Shown here: in pieces, positions 1 through 8,997 of the stretch | Position numbering within the stretch: the first letter of the stretch is position 1 | How the letters are laid out: every line of letters starts with the position of its first letter | Assembly: GCF_028682475.1 (NCBI RefSeq) | Contig: NZ_JANHLE010000002.1 | Span: 1 to 64,000 of the forward strand | DNA: 64,000 bases | DNA from: Pseudomonas putida | GTDB lineage: Bacteria; Pseudomonadota; Gammaproteobacteria; Pseudomonadales; Pseudomonadaceae | Direction of reading: 5' to 3' | Notes under the pieces: generated by a model | Database searches by the model: none | Told to the model about the DNA's origin: nothing | What the model saw: only the letters and a program-made list of their open reading frames with translations | Position numbers and translations under genes: made by a program

Positions 1-50
1 CTCACCACCTCCGGTTGTACACCCGCGATCGCATTCCCACCGTCACAGCG

Positions 51-76
51 CATCGCGGGGCAAGCCCACTCCCACA
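51..76. repeat. Single REP element
   Basis: Half of a Pseudomonas REP palindrome (core GCGGGGCAAGCCC followed by a CTCCCAC end). It matches the arms of the paired REPs at 21616-21686, 44844-44913 and 52850-52913. Upstream bases 1-50 hold no gene I can support. Confidence 0.7.
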
Positions 77-172
77 GTGTCTATATCCTTCCAACACATA
101 ACTATGTAATGCCTCCTGGCATCGGCGTATCACCAAGCTCGACTCTCCAACTTCTCCTGGAGAACTCGAACC

Positions 173-2110
173 ATGACCATCGGCTCTACTTACAATCATC
201 CCGCCAATGTAGCGGCCAACCTGGCAACCCCGTCAGGCAAATGGACCGCCCGTTTCCCCAATCCCCCCGATCTGTGTTTTGACTACCGCAAGCTGCTTGA
301 GCAACCAGATGGCATTGCTCAGGCCAGACTCACTGATCACCGTATTTGTATTGTCGGCGCTGGCGTCACTGGGCTGACGGTTGCACGTGAGTTGCTGCGC
401 TGTGGCTTCACTCAGATCACCCTGATTGAACAATCTCAACGCATTGGTGGGCGGCATCTGACCGTTGTAGACAGTAACCATCCAATGGCTGCGCCTTCTA
501 CGCCTTTTGAAATGGGGGCGATGCGCATGCCGTTCTTTAACCGAACAGGTGAAGCGCCCAAGGACGGTCGTTCGTTGATGGCTTACTACGCCAAGCTTTT
601 CGACCTGCATCTTTCTGATTTCCCTAACCCTGGCACTCCTTGGGTGACTTCAACAGGTGTCTACTTACAGGAAGGAGAGGTGGAGGGGCACGGCGAACCG
701 ACATTGCTTGTATGGAACAACCCTGATGGTGCTACCCCACCCCCGACTGCGGCACTGCAGCAGGTCTATGACAAATGGCACCGCTTCGCAGCCCGAATGA
801 CTGAACAGGTTGCGGCCATCTATGGTTCCGAAGGTTGGGAGACGCTTTGGGCTGCAATCGTAGAGCGCTATCAAGCGTTGTCATTTCGCGATCTGGTCAG
901 TCTTGCAGCGATCACCCGCTGGGACAAAAGCCGGCCCGGTGATTTTGGCGGCCTTGGCATGAGCCCAGAGGAATCAGCGATTTTCTATGCCATTGGCATT
1001 GGTGATGGAAGTTGGGGCGCATTTTACGATGTGTGCTGCCTATACCCATTACGCACTGCCATCTTCGGTTTCAGCAGCCACTTGCAACTGGTTCATGGCC
1101 GGGTGGATGAGCAGGGAAATCCACTGGAAGCACCCTACCTGGCCGCAGAGGCGGTCTATGACAGCAAAGGCTTGAAGTTCGCTGCGCCTACCTATCTTGG
1201 CTTGGCAGCATTGGATGAATGCCTGCTTTTCATGAGTATCGATGGCACTGGAAGGTCACTCTATAGCCACTGTCTTAAGCGTGAGAATGGGCTGCTCACC
1301 GATAGCTCGGTTACCGGCCTGAGCAAACTGCCTGATGGGAAGGTCCGTGTTCAGTACCAGTGGAATGTGAGTAATCCCGCCTCCACAACGACCCTGAGTG
1401 AAGATTTCGATTCTGTGATCGTGACATTGCCGTCCTGGTTGCTCGAAGCCAACGTTCGTCTGGAGCATTTCACCCCGGCGATGCTGCCGGCCAAAACCAT
1501 CAATGCCTATAAAACAGCTCACTGGGAAACCAGTTGTAAGGTCTACGCACCGCTGAAAAAGAGCTTTTTGAGCAAGCATCAGCGCATACCGCAAATTCTT
1601 GTTACCGACAGCTTCGTACATGATGTGTACACCTACCGGTACAACGACAGCTACGCCTATGACTGCATTCTGCTCAGTTACACCTGGGAGGACGACGCCA
1701 CCAAACTGGCTTCTTTCGACGATGAGCAACTGGTCAAAAAATGCGTCAACGAGCTGGATCGGATCCTGCTGCGTTGCGGCAACATCCAAGAGCCGATTTC
1801 TCCCTACATAGACACCTATAACGCGCGGGTTCAGCGCTGGATCACCGACAAGAATGCACTGGGCTGCGCCAAGCTCTACCGCGCGGGTACCTATTACGAC
1901 GCTGTCAGCCTGATGAAATACAACCGGGATTTTGCTGAGCGCTCGGGTCTTTACCTGGTGGGCGAGTCTTTTTCGGTCGACGCTGGCTGGACCGAGCCGT
2001 GTTTCAGAACCGCTGTGGATGCAGTGATTAATATCTGTCAGAAAACGGATGCAACCTTCAATGGAGACTTCTCGATGGATGACTATCCGCAGTACCAAGT
2101 GAAGGCCTGA
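173..2110 (+). CDS. FAD-dependent L-amino-acid 2-monooxygenase / oxidase family protein
   Basis: Flavin monoamine-oxidase family protein of 645 residues. It has a Rossmann dinucleotide motif GAGVTGL starting at residue 62, an acidic residue about 25 further on, and a C-terminal FAD-closing stretch (GLYLVGESFSVDAGW, about residues 588-602). The block LLSYTWEDD near residue 500 is shared with tryptophan 2-monooxygenase (IaaM), which with DavB and phenylalanine 2-monooxygenase converts an amino acid into the amide one carbon shorter, with CO2 release. The next gene is a nitrilase-fold amidase, which fits that chemistry. It is longer than IaaM or DavB (about 560 residues), with an extra N-terminal region of about 55 residues. 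Start is supported by TGGAGA at 158-163. The substrate amino acid cannot be read from the sequence; a plain L-amino-acid oxidase is the alternative. Confidence 0.8.
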   Translation: MTIGSTYNHPANVAANLATPSGKWTARFPNPPDLCFDYRKLLEQPDGIAQARLTDHRICIVGAGVTGLTVARELLRCGFTQITLIEQSQRIGGRHLTVVDSNHPMAAPSTPFEMGAMRMPFFNRTGEAPKDGRSLMAYYAKLFDLHLSDFPNPGTPWVTSTGVYLQEGEVEGHGEPTLLVWNNPDGATPPPTAALQQVYDKWHRFAARMTEQVAAIYGSEGWETLWAAIVERYQALSFRDLVSLAAITRWDKSRPGDFGGLGMSPEESAIFYAIGIGDGSWGAFYDVCCLYPLRTAIFGFSSHLQLVHGRVDEQGNPLEAPYLAAEAVYDSKGLKFAAPTYLGLAALDECLLFMSIDGTGRSLYSHCLKRENGLLTDSSVTGLSKLPDGKVRVQYQWNVSNPASTTTLSEDFDSVIVTLPSWLLEANVRLEHFTPAMLPAKTINAYKTAHWETSCKVYAPLKKSFLSKHQRIPQILVTDSFVHDVYTYRYNDSYAYDCILLSYTWEDDATKLASFDDEQLVKKCVNELDRILLRCGNIQEPISPYIDTYNARVQRWITDKNALGCAKLYRAGTYYDAVSLMKYNRDFAERSGLYLVGESFSVDAGWTEPCFRTAVDAVINICQKTDATFNGDFSMDDYPQYQVKA

Positions 2111-2259
2111 AATTGCGGCGAAAAGGGCAGACAGTAGGATTACCCTTTCCGTCGCTTAAGACCTTTCCCACGTTTGCTACAGAATTGCCTGACTGTCTTA
2201 TCTAGCGAGGTGTCCGCTTAACTGGCGTCCCTCCAACAACGATAAGAAGGCCGCCGCCC

Positions 2260-3156
2260 ATGTCTGCAAACGCTGCTCCAGTGAGTCCCGTCCGTGTCGC
2301 CGTTATCCAGTTCGACCCGCAAGTGGGGGTTGAGCACTGCGACAACAATTTATGCCGAGGCCTGCAACTCGCCGAACAAGCGGTCCGCGAAGGGGCCAAC
2401 CTGATTGTCCTGCCAGAGTTGGCCAACACCGGCTACACCTTCAATACCCGTGCCGAAGCCTATGCGCATGCCGAAACCCTAGAGGGCGGTCCAAGCGTTA
2501 ACACCTGGGCGGCTTTCGCGCGTGAACATCAGGTCTACCTGGTTGCCGGGTTTGTCGAACGCGACGGCTTGAAGCTTTACGACAGTGCCGTGTTGTTCGG
2601 TCCAGAGGGCTTGCTTGGGCACTACCGCAAAGCCCACCTGTGGAACCAGGAAAAGCTCTGGTTCACCCCTGGCGACCTGGGCTTTCCGGTGTTCGAAACC
2701 CCGATAGGCCGCATCGGCCTGTTGATCTGTTGGGATATCTGGTTCCCCGAGGTGCCGCGTCTGTTGGCTCAGCAAGGCGCGGATATCATCTGCAGCCTGA
2801 ACAATTGGGTGTGGACTCCACCACCGCTGTTCGATGCCAGCGGCCGGTGCATGGCGTCTTACCTGACCATGACTGCCGCCCACGTCAACAACGTCCACAT
2901 CGCTGCCGCCAATCGCATCGGCAGCGAGCGTGGCGGACGCTTCCTCGGTTGTTCGCTGATCGCCGGAACCAATGGCTGGCCCATTGGTGAAGTGGCGGGG
3001 GCCGAAAACGAATGCATCCTCTACGCCGATCTCGACCTCACCAGTGCGCGCAGTGCGCCGATCTGGAACAGCCTCAATGATTTACCGCGTGACCGGCGCA
3101 CGGACCTGTACGGCTCGATGCTTGGCTATGACCTGCATCCAGCGTTACCGCGCTGA
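2260..3156 (+). CDS. Nitrilase-superfamily amidase (carbon-nitrogen hydrolase)
   Basis: 298-residue carbon-nitrogen hydrolase. The catalytic triad is visible: Glu53 in LPELANTGY, Lys124 in YRKAHLW and Cys157 in LLICWDIWFPE. Family members hydrolyse amides or nitriles in the cytoplasm; DavA does this to 5-aminovaleramide after the DavB monooxygenase. Following a monooxygenase-like gene by 149 bp on the same strand, the simplest reading is that it hydrolyses the amide product to the acid plus ammonia. It differs from DavA-length enzymes (about 264 residues) by a longer N-terminus. Start ATG is preceded by AAGAAGG. The substrate is inferred from context only; a nitrilase or N-carbamoyl hydrolase is possible. 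Confidence 0.82.
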   Translation: MSANAAPVSPVRVAVIQFDPQVGVEHCDNNLCRGLQLAEQAVREGANLIVLPELANTGYTFNTRAEAYAHAETLEGGPSVNTWAAFAREHQVYLVAGFVERDGLKLYDSAVLFGPEGLLGHYRKAHLWNQEKLWFTPGDLGFPVFETPIGRIGLLICWDIWFPEVPRLLAQQGADIICSLNNWVWTPPPLFDASGRCMASYLTMTAAHVNNVHIAAANRIGSERGGRFLGCSLIAGTNGWPIGEVAGAENECILYADLDLTSARSAPIWNSLNDLPRDRRTDLYGSMLGYDLHPALPR

Positions 3157-3167
3157 AGGAGGCACGT

Positions 3168-4364
3168 ATGGACAACTCGCTCGAACAACCGCGTAACAGT
3201 TTCATCCCCTTGTTGCTGATGTGCCTGGCGATCTCGGTGACTACCAGTGTGACCATCGAATTGCTCAGTGGCCGCGCCGAAGCCTGGCTCGGTCTCTGGC
3301 CGGATTATGCGCACATGGTCGCTAACCTTCAGGAGCCGTTGGCGCGGCTGCGCTGGATAGTCGGTGATATCAGTGAAGTAGCTTTCTACAAGCATGAGTT
3401 ACCCGCGCTGGGGTTACTGGCAGGTGCGGCGTTGGCCCATTGGGCCAACCGCAATGGTATGCGCTGGCAGGGCTTTGCCATTTGCTATGGCACAGGGCTG
3501 TGGCCGTGGCTGGTGATCAGCTCGTTGCTGGGCTTGCTGTTCAGCCATGCCCTGTGGGGCTGGACCTTGAGCAGCGGAACCTGGCAGCCAACCTTCGTTG
3601 CCTTTGTCTCGTTACCGGCGGCGATGGTGCTGTTGTTTGGCGCCGGCTGGAAGGTCGCCATCAACGGCGCGCTGCTGGGGGCGCTGCTGGTGACCCCCGC
3701 CAGCCTGCTGCTGGTCAACTACCTCTGTTATCCGCTGGAGCTGCCGGTGGTAATCGGCAATGTCGGCGGCATGGCCATCGCCAGCGTGCTGGCGTTGATC
3801 CTGTGTCGCCACGTTCCGCAGCTGGTCCGTTCGACACCTGCTGTCAAAGCACCGCAGGTTGTACCGGCAGCGAAAGCCGAGGCTGACTACGGTGTGGTCT
3901 GGACATTGCGGCGGGTGCTGGCAGATTTCAGCGAGGCGCCGTTTTTTGGCAATGAGCTGGCCAGCCTGGGCCTGATTATGGGGGCGTTGCTAGCCTATTG
4001 GATTTCTCCGGGCGGCCCCGCCTATGGTTCGCATCTGCTGTTGGAGATGCTGGCAGGGCAAGCGCTGGCCTCTTTCATCGGCGTGCTGTTCTGGCGCCGA
4101 CAGTGGCAGCGTCTGGGCTGGTATCCCACCTACATTCCAATCGTCTCTGTGGTGCCTGCCGCCGTTCTCATGCTGGGCGGCAGCTGGCAGGTCATCGTCC
4201 TCAGCGCCACCCTCGGCGCGTTGATGGCGCCGCCCCTGGCCCATGCCATCAGTCGGCGGCTGCCGAGCCACATGCATGGGTACATCGGCAATGTTCTGTC
4301 CATGGCCATCTGCACTTTGGCTATCATCCCCTTCGTCCGGTTGGTCACTGGAGTCACCCCATGA
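3168..4364 (+). CDS. Internally duplicated polytopic membrane protein, possible transporter
   Basis: 398-residue integral membrane protein I do not recognise by family name. It is built from two homologous halves (about residues 60-215 and 240-395). The opening blocks align as DISEVAFYKHELPALGLLAG against DFSEAPFFGNELASLGLIMG. Both halves continue into several hydrophobic segments and end in a conserved IGNVGGMAIA / IGNVLSMAIC segment. Each half seems to hold four or five membrane spans. It starts 11 bp after the amidase with a strong AAGGAGG site and overlaps the asparaginase by 4 bp (ATGA), so it is translationally tied to the operon. A role in uptake of the substrate or export of the product is inference from context. 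Confidence 0.75.
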   Translation: MDNSLEQPRNSFIPLLLMCLAISVTTSVTIELLSGRAEAWLGLWPDYAHMVANLQEPLARLRWIVGDISEVAFYKHELPALGLLAGAALAHWANRNGMRWQGFAICYGTGLWPWLVISSLLGLLFSHALWGWTLSSGTWQPTFVAFVSLPAAMVLLFGAGWKVAINGALLGALLVTPASLLLVNYLCYPLELPVVIGNVGGMAIASVLALILCRHVPQLVRSTPAVKAPQVVPAAKAEADYGVVWTLRRVLADFSEAPFFGNELASLGLIMGALLAYWISPGGPAYGSHLLLEMLAGQALASFIGVLFWRRQWQRLGWYPTYIPIVSVVPAAVLMLGGSWQVIVLSATLGALMAPPLAHAISRRLPSHMHGYIGNVLSMAICTLAIIPFVRLVTGVTP

Positions 4365-5353
4365 GCGAAGTCTTGCAGCTCCCGCAGATTGCAATTGGTG
4401 CCTTGGGTGGAACCGTTAGCATGCAGGTCAATACACCCGGCGAGGGGGTGACGCCGAGTTTGAGTAGCGAAGCCCTGCTGGCAAGCTTGCCGCAGTTAGA
4501 GGAGCTTGCCGCTATAACCGCTCAAACGCTGCACCTCTTGCCTAGCGCCTCATTGACTTTCATTCAATTGATCGAGGTCCTGCAGTGGGCCAAGGCCCAG
4601 GTGGAGCAAGGCGTGCAGGGCATCGTGCTGACCCAGGGAACCGACACGCTTGAAGAGGTGGCCTATTTTCTCGACCTGCTCTGGCCATACCAGACGCCGT
4701 TGATTCTCACCGGCGCCATGCGTTCGCCCAACCAGGCCGGCGCCGATGGCCCGGCGAATCTCCTGGCTGCGGTTCAGGTGGCGTTGGCAGATGAAAGTCA
4801 GGGGCGCGGCGCCTTGGTGGTGATCAATGACGAGATTCATGCTGCTGAACATGTACGCAAAGCCGATAGCCTGGCAATGGCTGCCTTCAGTTCTACGCAC
4901 TTCGGGCCGGAAGGTTTGGTGATAGAAGGGCGAGTGCGCTATTTGAAAGCGCCGAAGCCGCGCTGCTCACTGCCTGTGCCGGAGCGTCTGGATCATCGCG
5001 TAGCGTTACTCGAAGCCAGCCTCGCGGCGGATACCTTGCTATTGGAAGAGCTGGCGGGATTGGGCTACGAAGGTCTGGTCATCGCCGGTTTTGGTGCCGG
5101 GCACGTCTCGCAGGAGTGGGCACGCTGCGTGGGGCAAATCAGCCACTGGATGCCTGTCATCGTTGCTACGCGTACGGGCGCTGGCGCTACGGCGCTGCGC
5201 TCATATGGGTTCAGGGGTGGCGAGATGGATCTGCAGCGCAAGGGGGCGCTGATGGCGGGGTTTCTCTGTCCACGTAAATGCCGGGTGCTGTTATGGGTGC
5301 TGATCGGTTGTGGTATGGAGGGCGAGCTGGGTCGCTGGCTGACGGGGCGATAG
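4361..5353 (+). CDS. Asparaginase/glutaminase-family amidohydrolase
   Basis: 330-residue type I/II asparaginase-family protein. Both threonine catalytic motifs are present: Thr18 in GALGGTVSMQ and Thr94-Asp95 in TQGTDTLEE. Family members hydrolyse Asn and often Gln side-chain amides. The ORF is open upstream to 3998, but the ATG at 4361 overlaps the stop of the membrane protein (ATGA) and starts the conserved domain, so the longer version is rejected. There is no signal peptide, so it is probably cytoplasmic. As the last gene of an amide-producing operon it might act on a side-chain amide or supply the pathway substrate; that is inference. Confidence 0.85.
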   Translation: MSEVLQLPQIAIGALGGTVSMQVNTPGEGVTPSLSSEALLASLPQLEELAAITAQTLHLLPSASLTFIQLIEVLQWAKAQVEQGVQGIVLTQGTDTLEEVAYFLDLLWPYQTPLILTGAMRSPNQAGADGPANLLAAVQVALADESQGRGALVVINDEIHAAEHVRKADSLAMAAFSSTHFGPEGLVIEGRVRYLKAPKPRCSLPVPERLDHRVALLEASLAADTLLLEELAGLGYEGLVIAGFGAGHVSQEWARCVGQISHWMPVIVATRTGAGATALRSYGFRGGEMDLQRKGALMAGFLCPRKCRVLLWVLIGCGMEGELGRWLTGR

Positions 5354-5401
5354 CTGGCCTTATTGACCGAAGCGGCTTCAGCTATTGTTGCCCCTGAACC
5401 C

Positions 5402-5506
5402 TGTGGGAGCGGATTTATCCGCGAAGGGCCGCAATGCGGCCCCGGGGGCGGGCCTGCTGCGCAGTCCTTCGCGGCGGTCCGGCGTCCCGGTGAATCTGCT
5501 CCTACG
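5402..5506. repeat. REP pair, degenerate
   Basis: Inverted REP-type arms (GTGGGAGCGGATTTATCCGCGAAG at the left, a decayed CGGTGAATCTGCTCCTAC at the right) around a GC-rich palindromic centre. It lies after the four-gene operon and before the terminator of the facing gene, so it is the likely transcription barrier there. Confidence 0.7.
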
Positions 5507-5542
5507 ACGGGTGCAGCAATCCAGTTAAGTGAAGCACCGACC

Positions 5543-5566
5543 AAAAAAACCACCCCGCAGGGTGGT
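5543..5566 (-). terminator. Rho-independent terminator of the small Cys protein gene
   Basis: Stem ACCACCC/GGGTGGT with a run of seven A on the plus strand (seven T in the minus-strand transcript), 17 bp past the stop codon of the gene at 5584-5880. Confidence 0.8.
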
Positions 5567-5583
5567 CTTAGGCTTGCGTACGC

Positions 5584-5880
5584 TTAAACGAAAGCCTGTG
5601 GCGCTACACCACGAGGCACACGGCAGCGCTCGGGCAGGGCGGCCAGGCGTGCACGCCAGTTGGCCTTGAAGCAGAACGACGCTGCCTTCACTTGGCTTGC
5701 CTGGCGCTGTTTGCGCAGTTCTGCCAACGATGGAGTGGCCTTCTTGGCCGGGGCGGCATCAGCCTTGACCAGCGAGCGCTGGCACGACTTGCAATCGACC
5801 TTGTCGGTTTCCGAAGTGCTGCTGAGGTTATTGCCATTGCGACCGCAAGCGACTGCGTCGCCGCTGATTGAGTAGTGCAT
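5584..5880 (-). CDS. Small cysteine-containing protein, unknown function
   Basis: 98-residue protein beginning MHYSISGDAVACGRNG. It contains an early single Cys and then a CKSC pair inside VDCKSCQRSLV, a pattern like a minimal zinc ribbon. It ends in a basic Arg-rich tail. I cannot assign a function. The open frame extends to 5934; a TTG codon at 5886 has a GGAG 9 bp before it, so the true start could be two codons earlier than the ATG at 5880. It has its own terminator at 5543-5566. Confidence 0.65.
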   Translation of the reverse strand: MHYSISGDAVACGRNGNNLSSTSETDKVDCKSCQRSLVKADAAPAKKATPSLAELRKQRQASQVKAASFCFKANWRARLAALPERCRVPRGVAPQAFV

Positions 5881-5977
5881 TACCAAAACTGTACATCTCC
5901 ACACATATGAACAAAAGCGCGGGTATTTTCGCATAGGTTGGCGCCGGATGCGGCGTTAACCTTCAGGGGCGCTACCG

Positions 5978-7732
5978 CTAAGGCGTCCAGTCGACGCCGT
6001 GCTCTTCCAGATAGGCGTCCACGGCGGCGCCAACCGTTGGCTGGAAAATATCACGGCCAATGTGCTCCAGCACTTCCAGACGTTTGAGCTTGTCCTTGAC
6101 CGGGTCTTTCATTTCGGCAAAGCGCAGCTCGATGTTTGCCGCACGCAGTGCCTGTTCCAGCTCCACCAGCATGTCCGCAGAGGTTACGTCGACACTGGTG
6201 ACCGGCTCCGCCGCCACCACCACTCGCCGTACCTCGGTCGCAGAGTTGGCGATGGCCTCCATTACACACTTCTGGAAAAACTCGGCATTGGCGAAGAACA
6301 GCGGCGCATCCCAGCGAAACAGCACCAGCCCAGGCACCAGGCGCGCGCTGGGGTAGCGGGAGATGTCGTGGTAGCCACGCACCCCGTCAACGCGACCGAG
6401 TACCGTGTAATGCGGACGCCAGCCATCCCAGAGAAACTCGATCACGGCAAGGACGACCGCCAGGCCGATACCCGGGACCGCGCCGAGCACCACCACCCCG
6501 ACAAAGCAGGTAATCGACAGCCAGCACTCCCAGCGCTGGATACGGTAGATCCGCTTCAGGTCCTTGATCTCGAACAGGCCAATGGCGGCCGCGATCACCA
6601 CGGCGGCAAGCACGCTGTTGGGCAGGTGCTGTAACAGCTTGGGCGCGAATAGCAGCAACAAGGCTACTCCCAATGCAGCGAACACGCCGGTGAGCTGAGT
6701 ACGCGACCCAGCCGCTTCGGCGACCGGCGTACGGGAGGAGCTGCTACTGACGGGAAAGCCCTGGAACAGTCCGGTTGCCAGATTGGCGACCCCCAGGCCG
6801 ACCATTTCCTGATTCGGGTCGACTGGGCTACGAGTTTTGGCCGCATAGGTGCGGGACAACACGCTGGTATCGGCGAAGGACACCAGCGCGGCAGCGAAGC
6901 CACCGATCAGCACCGTGATCAGGTCTTCGGCCCGTAGCCAGGGTACGACGAAGCCGGGTAACCCTTGCGGCATAGCGCCCAGCACCTTGACCCCCTGGCT
7001 GGCATCGAGGCCAAGACTGCCCACCACCAGCGTCGCTGCGACCACGCCGATGAGGATGCCTGGAACGCGCTTGAAGCGCTCGAGCACCAGGATCAGGGCC
7101 AGGGTTCCGGCGCCGACGATGAATGCAGCCCAATTGGCTTGCCCTGCCAGCAATGCCTGACCGAGGTTCAGCACTTCACGCAGGGGGCCGCTGCTCTCTA
7201 CCGAGATATCGAACAACTTGGGCGTCTGGCTGATCAGCACCGTGAAGGCGATACCGTTCATGTAGCCGTAGCGAATGGGCTTGGACAGCAGCTCGGTGAT
7301 AAAGCCCAGCCGCAACAAGCCCGCGCCGATACATACCAGCCCGCACACCAGGGCCATGGCGCTGGCCAGGGTGATGGCACGCAGAGGATCGCCAGCGGAC
7401 AAGGGCAACACCACGGCAAGAATGATGGCCGCCAGCGCCGAGTCAGGCCCGAGTACCAGAATGCGACTGGGGCCGAACAAGGCATAGAAAAGAAGCGGCA
7501 CGATACTCGCGTACAACCCATAGATGCCCGGCACCCCCGAGGCTTCGGCATAGGCGATGCCCACTGGTACCAGCATGGTGGTCAGCACCAGCCCTGCGAG
7601 CAGGTCTTTCGGCAGATCGGCCATTTGGTACGCCCGCAGCACCTGCAGCCCGGGCAACCAGCGCCGCCAGCCGCTCGGAGTCTTGGCGGAGCGCAATTGA
7701 GGGGTGGACGGGACGGGTGGAGTTTCGTTCAT
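5978..7732 (-). CDS. SulP-family inorganic anion transporter with STAS domain
   Basis: 584-residue SLC26/SulP permease. The N-terminal two thirds is polytopic, beginning after a short cytoplasmic lead with LAGLVLTTMLVPVGIAYAEA and including the family block SSSSSRTPVAEAAGSRTQLTG around residue 330. The C-terminal part (about residues 440-565) is a cytoplasmic STAS domain. Relatives carry sulfate, bicarbonate or dicarboxylates with H+ or Na+ coupling; the ion here cannot be told. It is monocistronic between the Cys protein and the RES toxin, both on the same strand but separated by about 100 bp. Confidence 0.9.
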   Translation of the reverse strand: MNETPPVPSTPQLRSAKTPSGWRRWLPGLQVLRAYQMADLPKDLLAGLVLTTMLVPVGIAYAEASGVPGIYGLYASIVPLLFYALFGPSRILVLGPDSALAAIILAVVLPLSAGDPLRAITLASAMALVCGLVCIGAGLLRLGFITELLSKPIRYGYMNGIAFTVLISQTPKLFDISVESSGPLREVLNLGQALLAGQANWAAFIVGAGTLALILVLERFKRVPGILIGVVAATLVVGSLGLDASQGVKVLGAMPQGLPGFVVPWLRAEDLITVLIGGFAAALVSFADTSVLSRTYAAKTRSPVDPNQEMVGLGVANLATGLFQGFPVSSSSSRTPVAEAAGSRTQLTGVFAALGVALLLLFAPKLLQHLPNSVLAAVVIAAAIGLFEIKDLKRIYRIQRWECWLSITCFVGVVVLGAVPGIGLAVVLAVIEFLWDGWRPHYTVLGRVDGVRGYHDISRYPSARLVPGLVLFRWDAPLFFANAEFFQKCVMEAIANSATEVRRVVVAAEPVTSVDVTSADMLVELEQALRAANIELRFAEMKDPVKDKLKRLEVLEHIGRDIFQPTVGAAVDAYLEEHGVDWTP

Positions 7733-7857
7733 GCAGTGCTTTCCGGCAGCGTCGATAGGGCTCCCTGGCTGGAGCTTTTTAAGAATGGCTCACTATCGAG
7801 GTTGCGCCGAAAAACTTGGCTGCTGCAGATCAACTGCAACCAATTCACCTGCCTTGC

Positions 7858-8355
7858 TTACTGCAGAGGGGGATTCAGCCGTCCATCCAATGCGAACGGC
7901 TCCTGCAGGACAAGGTCGTAAAGTCCTGAAGCCAGCAGTGGGTTCATCAACAGGTTCCAGCTATAGGGCGAAACACAGGAAGGAATCAGCACGAAGGGAT
8001 GCTGTTCCAGCAGCCGGGCGCCAAAGGCTTGCTGGCTGCGACTGGGCGTTCCCGGCCTCAGCCAGTTCAGGTTGGGCACATCCTTTCGTTCGACCTTGTA
8101 CACCCTGGACGGGTCCAGCACTCGTGCCGCCGTCAGCGTGTGCGCAACGCAGTCGAGGGTCTGGAAGCCTTTATGCACCGCCACTTCAAGAATCGCCGTA
8201 GCCGCATCAAGGCTGGCATACACCACCTGAAACCCCTTGGGATTCCAGCGCCCGCCACACGCTTCTGCGCCAATGCCGCTGTTCCACGAAGGCGCGTGCC
8301 TGGCATGGTCGAGACGCCAGAAATGCAGGTCATGAGCCAGCGGGTCCGTTACCAT
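7858..8355 (-). CDS. RES-domain toxin (NAD+-degrading) of an Xre-RES module
   Basis: 165-residue RES-domain protein. The conserved polar residues are visible: Arg36 in GGRWN, Tyr46, Glu57 in AILEVAVH and Ser126 in LIPS, followed by SWNLLMNP. Characterised RES toxins (P. putida ResA, Mycobacterium MbcT) destroy NAD+ by hydrolysis or phosphorolysis and stop growth. The start codon shares one base with the stop of the antitoxin gene (TGATG at 8353-8357), so translation is coupled. All expected catalytic positions are intact, so the toxin is probably functional. Confidence 0.92.
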   Translation of the reverse strand: MVTDPLAHDLHFWRLDHARHAPSWNSGIGAEACGGRWNPKGFQVVYASLDAATAILEVAVHKGFQTLDCVAHTLTAARVLDPSRVYKVERKDVPNLNWLRPGTPSRSQQAFGARLLEQHPFVLIPSCVSPYSWNLLMNPLLASGLYDLVLQEPFALDGRLNPPLQ

Positions 8356-8957
8356 CAGTAGACCCCGTAATCCAGTCGATTCAGGAAGTCGCTGACCAGC
8401 TCATAGCCGACCGGATTGGACAGCAGGTCGATCGGCGCCTCACCGTCCAGCCCGAGCGCCGGCCGGGTCATCCACGCTTCGGCAAGCGCGCGGGTGCCGA
8501 ACACCTCCTGCGCTTTCTCCAGCACCTCTGCGTAATACAGCGCCCTGGCACTTTGTTCAGGGCTCAGGGCTTCATCCTTGTTCTTCATCCGGCGGGCGAG
8601 GGTACGCTCGGACAGGCCGACGATCTTCGCCAGTACATTGTGCCGCTTGAAGGTTTCGACCGACTCGACCAGCTGGATGACCGAGCTGAGCGGAAAGCCG
8701 CTCTGTGTGGCCTTGAACACCTCCATGCGGTCGTCTGTGTCGGTGTCGGGCAGCAGCAGATCGACAATCGCCATGCCGGTAGTGCTCGATGCCGACACAC
8801 GGGCAGTACCGTAGGCTCTTTGCGCGGGTGTTTCGTTCAGCCGATGGGCTGCCGCTTCAGTGCTCGTTGTGATCATTGATCCGGCATCGGCAGCTTTCGC
8901 TTTGCCAGGTTTTTTCGGCGATTTCCTGGCGTCTGTGTTTTCCGCAGTAGCAGACAT
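8355..8957 (-). CDS. Xre/MbcA/ParS-family antitoxin
   Basis: 200-residue antitoxin with an N-terminal Lys/Ala-rich tail, a central Xre-like helix-turn-helix region (around KIVGLSERTLARRMKNKDE) and a C-terminal DUF2384 toxin-binding domain (about residues 145-200, ALGLDGEAPIDLLSNPVGYE). It is the cognate neutraliser of the downstream RES toxin and normally represses its own operon. Start chosen at 8957 (MSATAENT) because GGAG lies 8 bp upstream; the frame is open to a TTG at 9002. The perfect palindrome at 8998-9007 is a possible operator. Confidence 0.9.
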   Translation of the reverse strand: MSATAENTDARKSPKKPGKAKAADAGSMITTSTEAAAHRLNETPAQRAYGTARVSASSTTGMAIVDLLLPDTDTDDRMEVFKATQSGFPLSSVIQLVESVETFKRHNVLAKIVGLSERTLARRMKNKDEALSPEQSARALYYAEVLEKAQEVFGTRALAEAWMTRPALGLDGEAPIDLLSNPVGYELVSDFLNRLDYGVY

Positions 8958-8997
8958 GATCGGCGCTCCAGCCTTGACAGATGGCATTGAGTGTACT

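Noticed and set aside
3998..4360. N-terminal extension of the asparaginase frame
   Set aside because: It lies inside the membrane protein gene in another frame, is Arg/His-rich without domain match, and the ATG at 4361 fits the family start.
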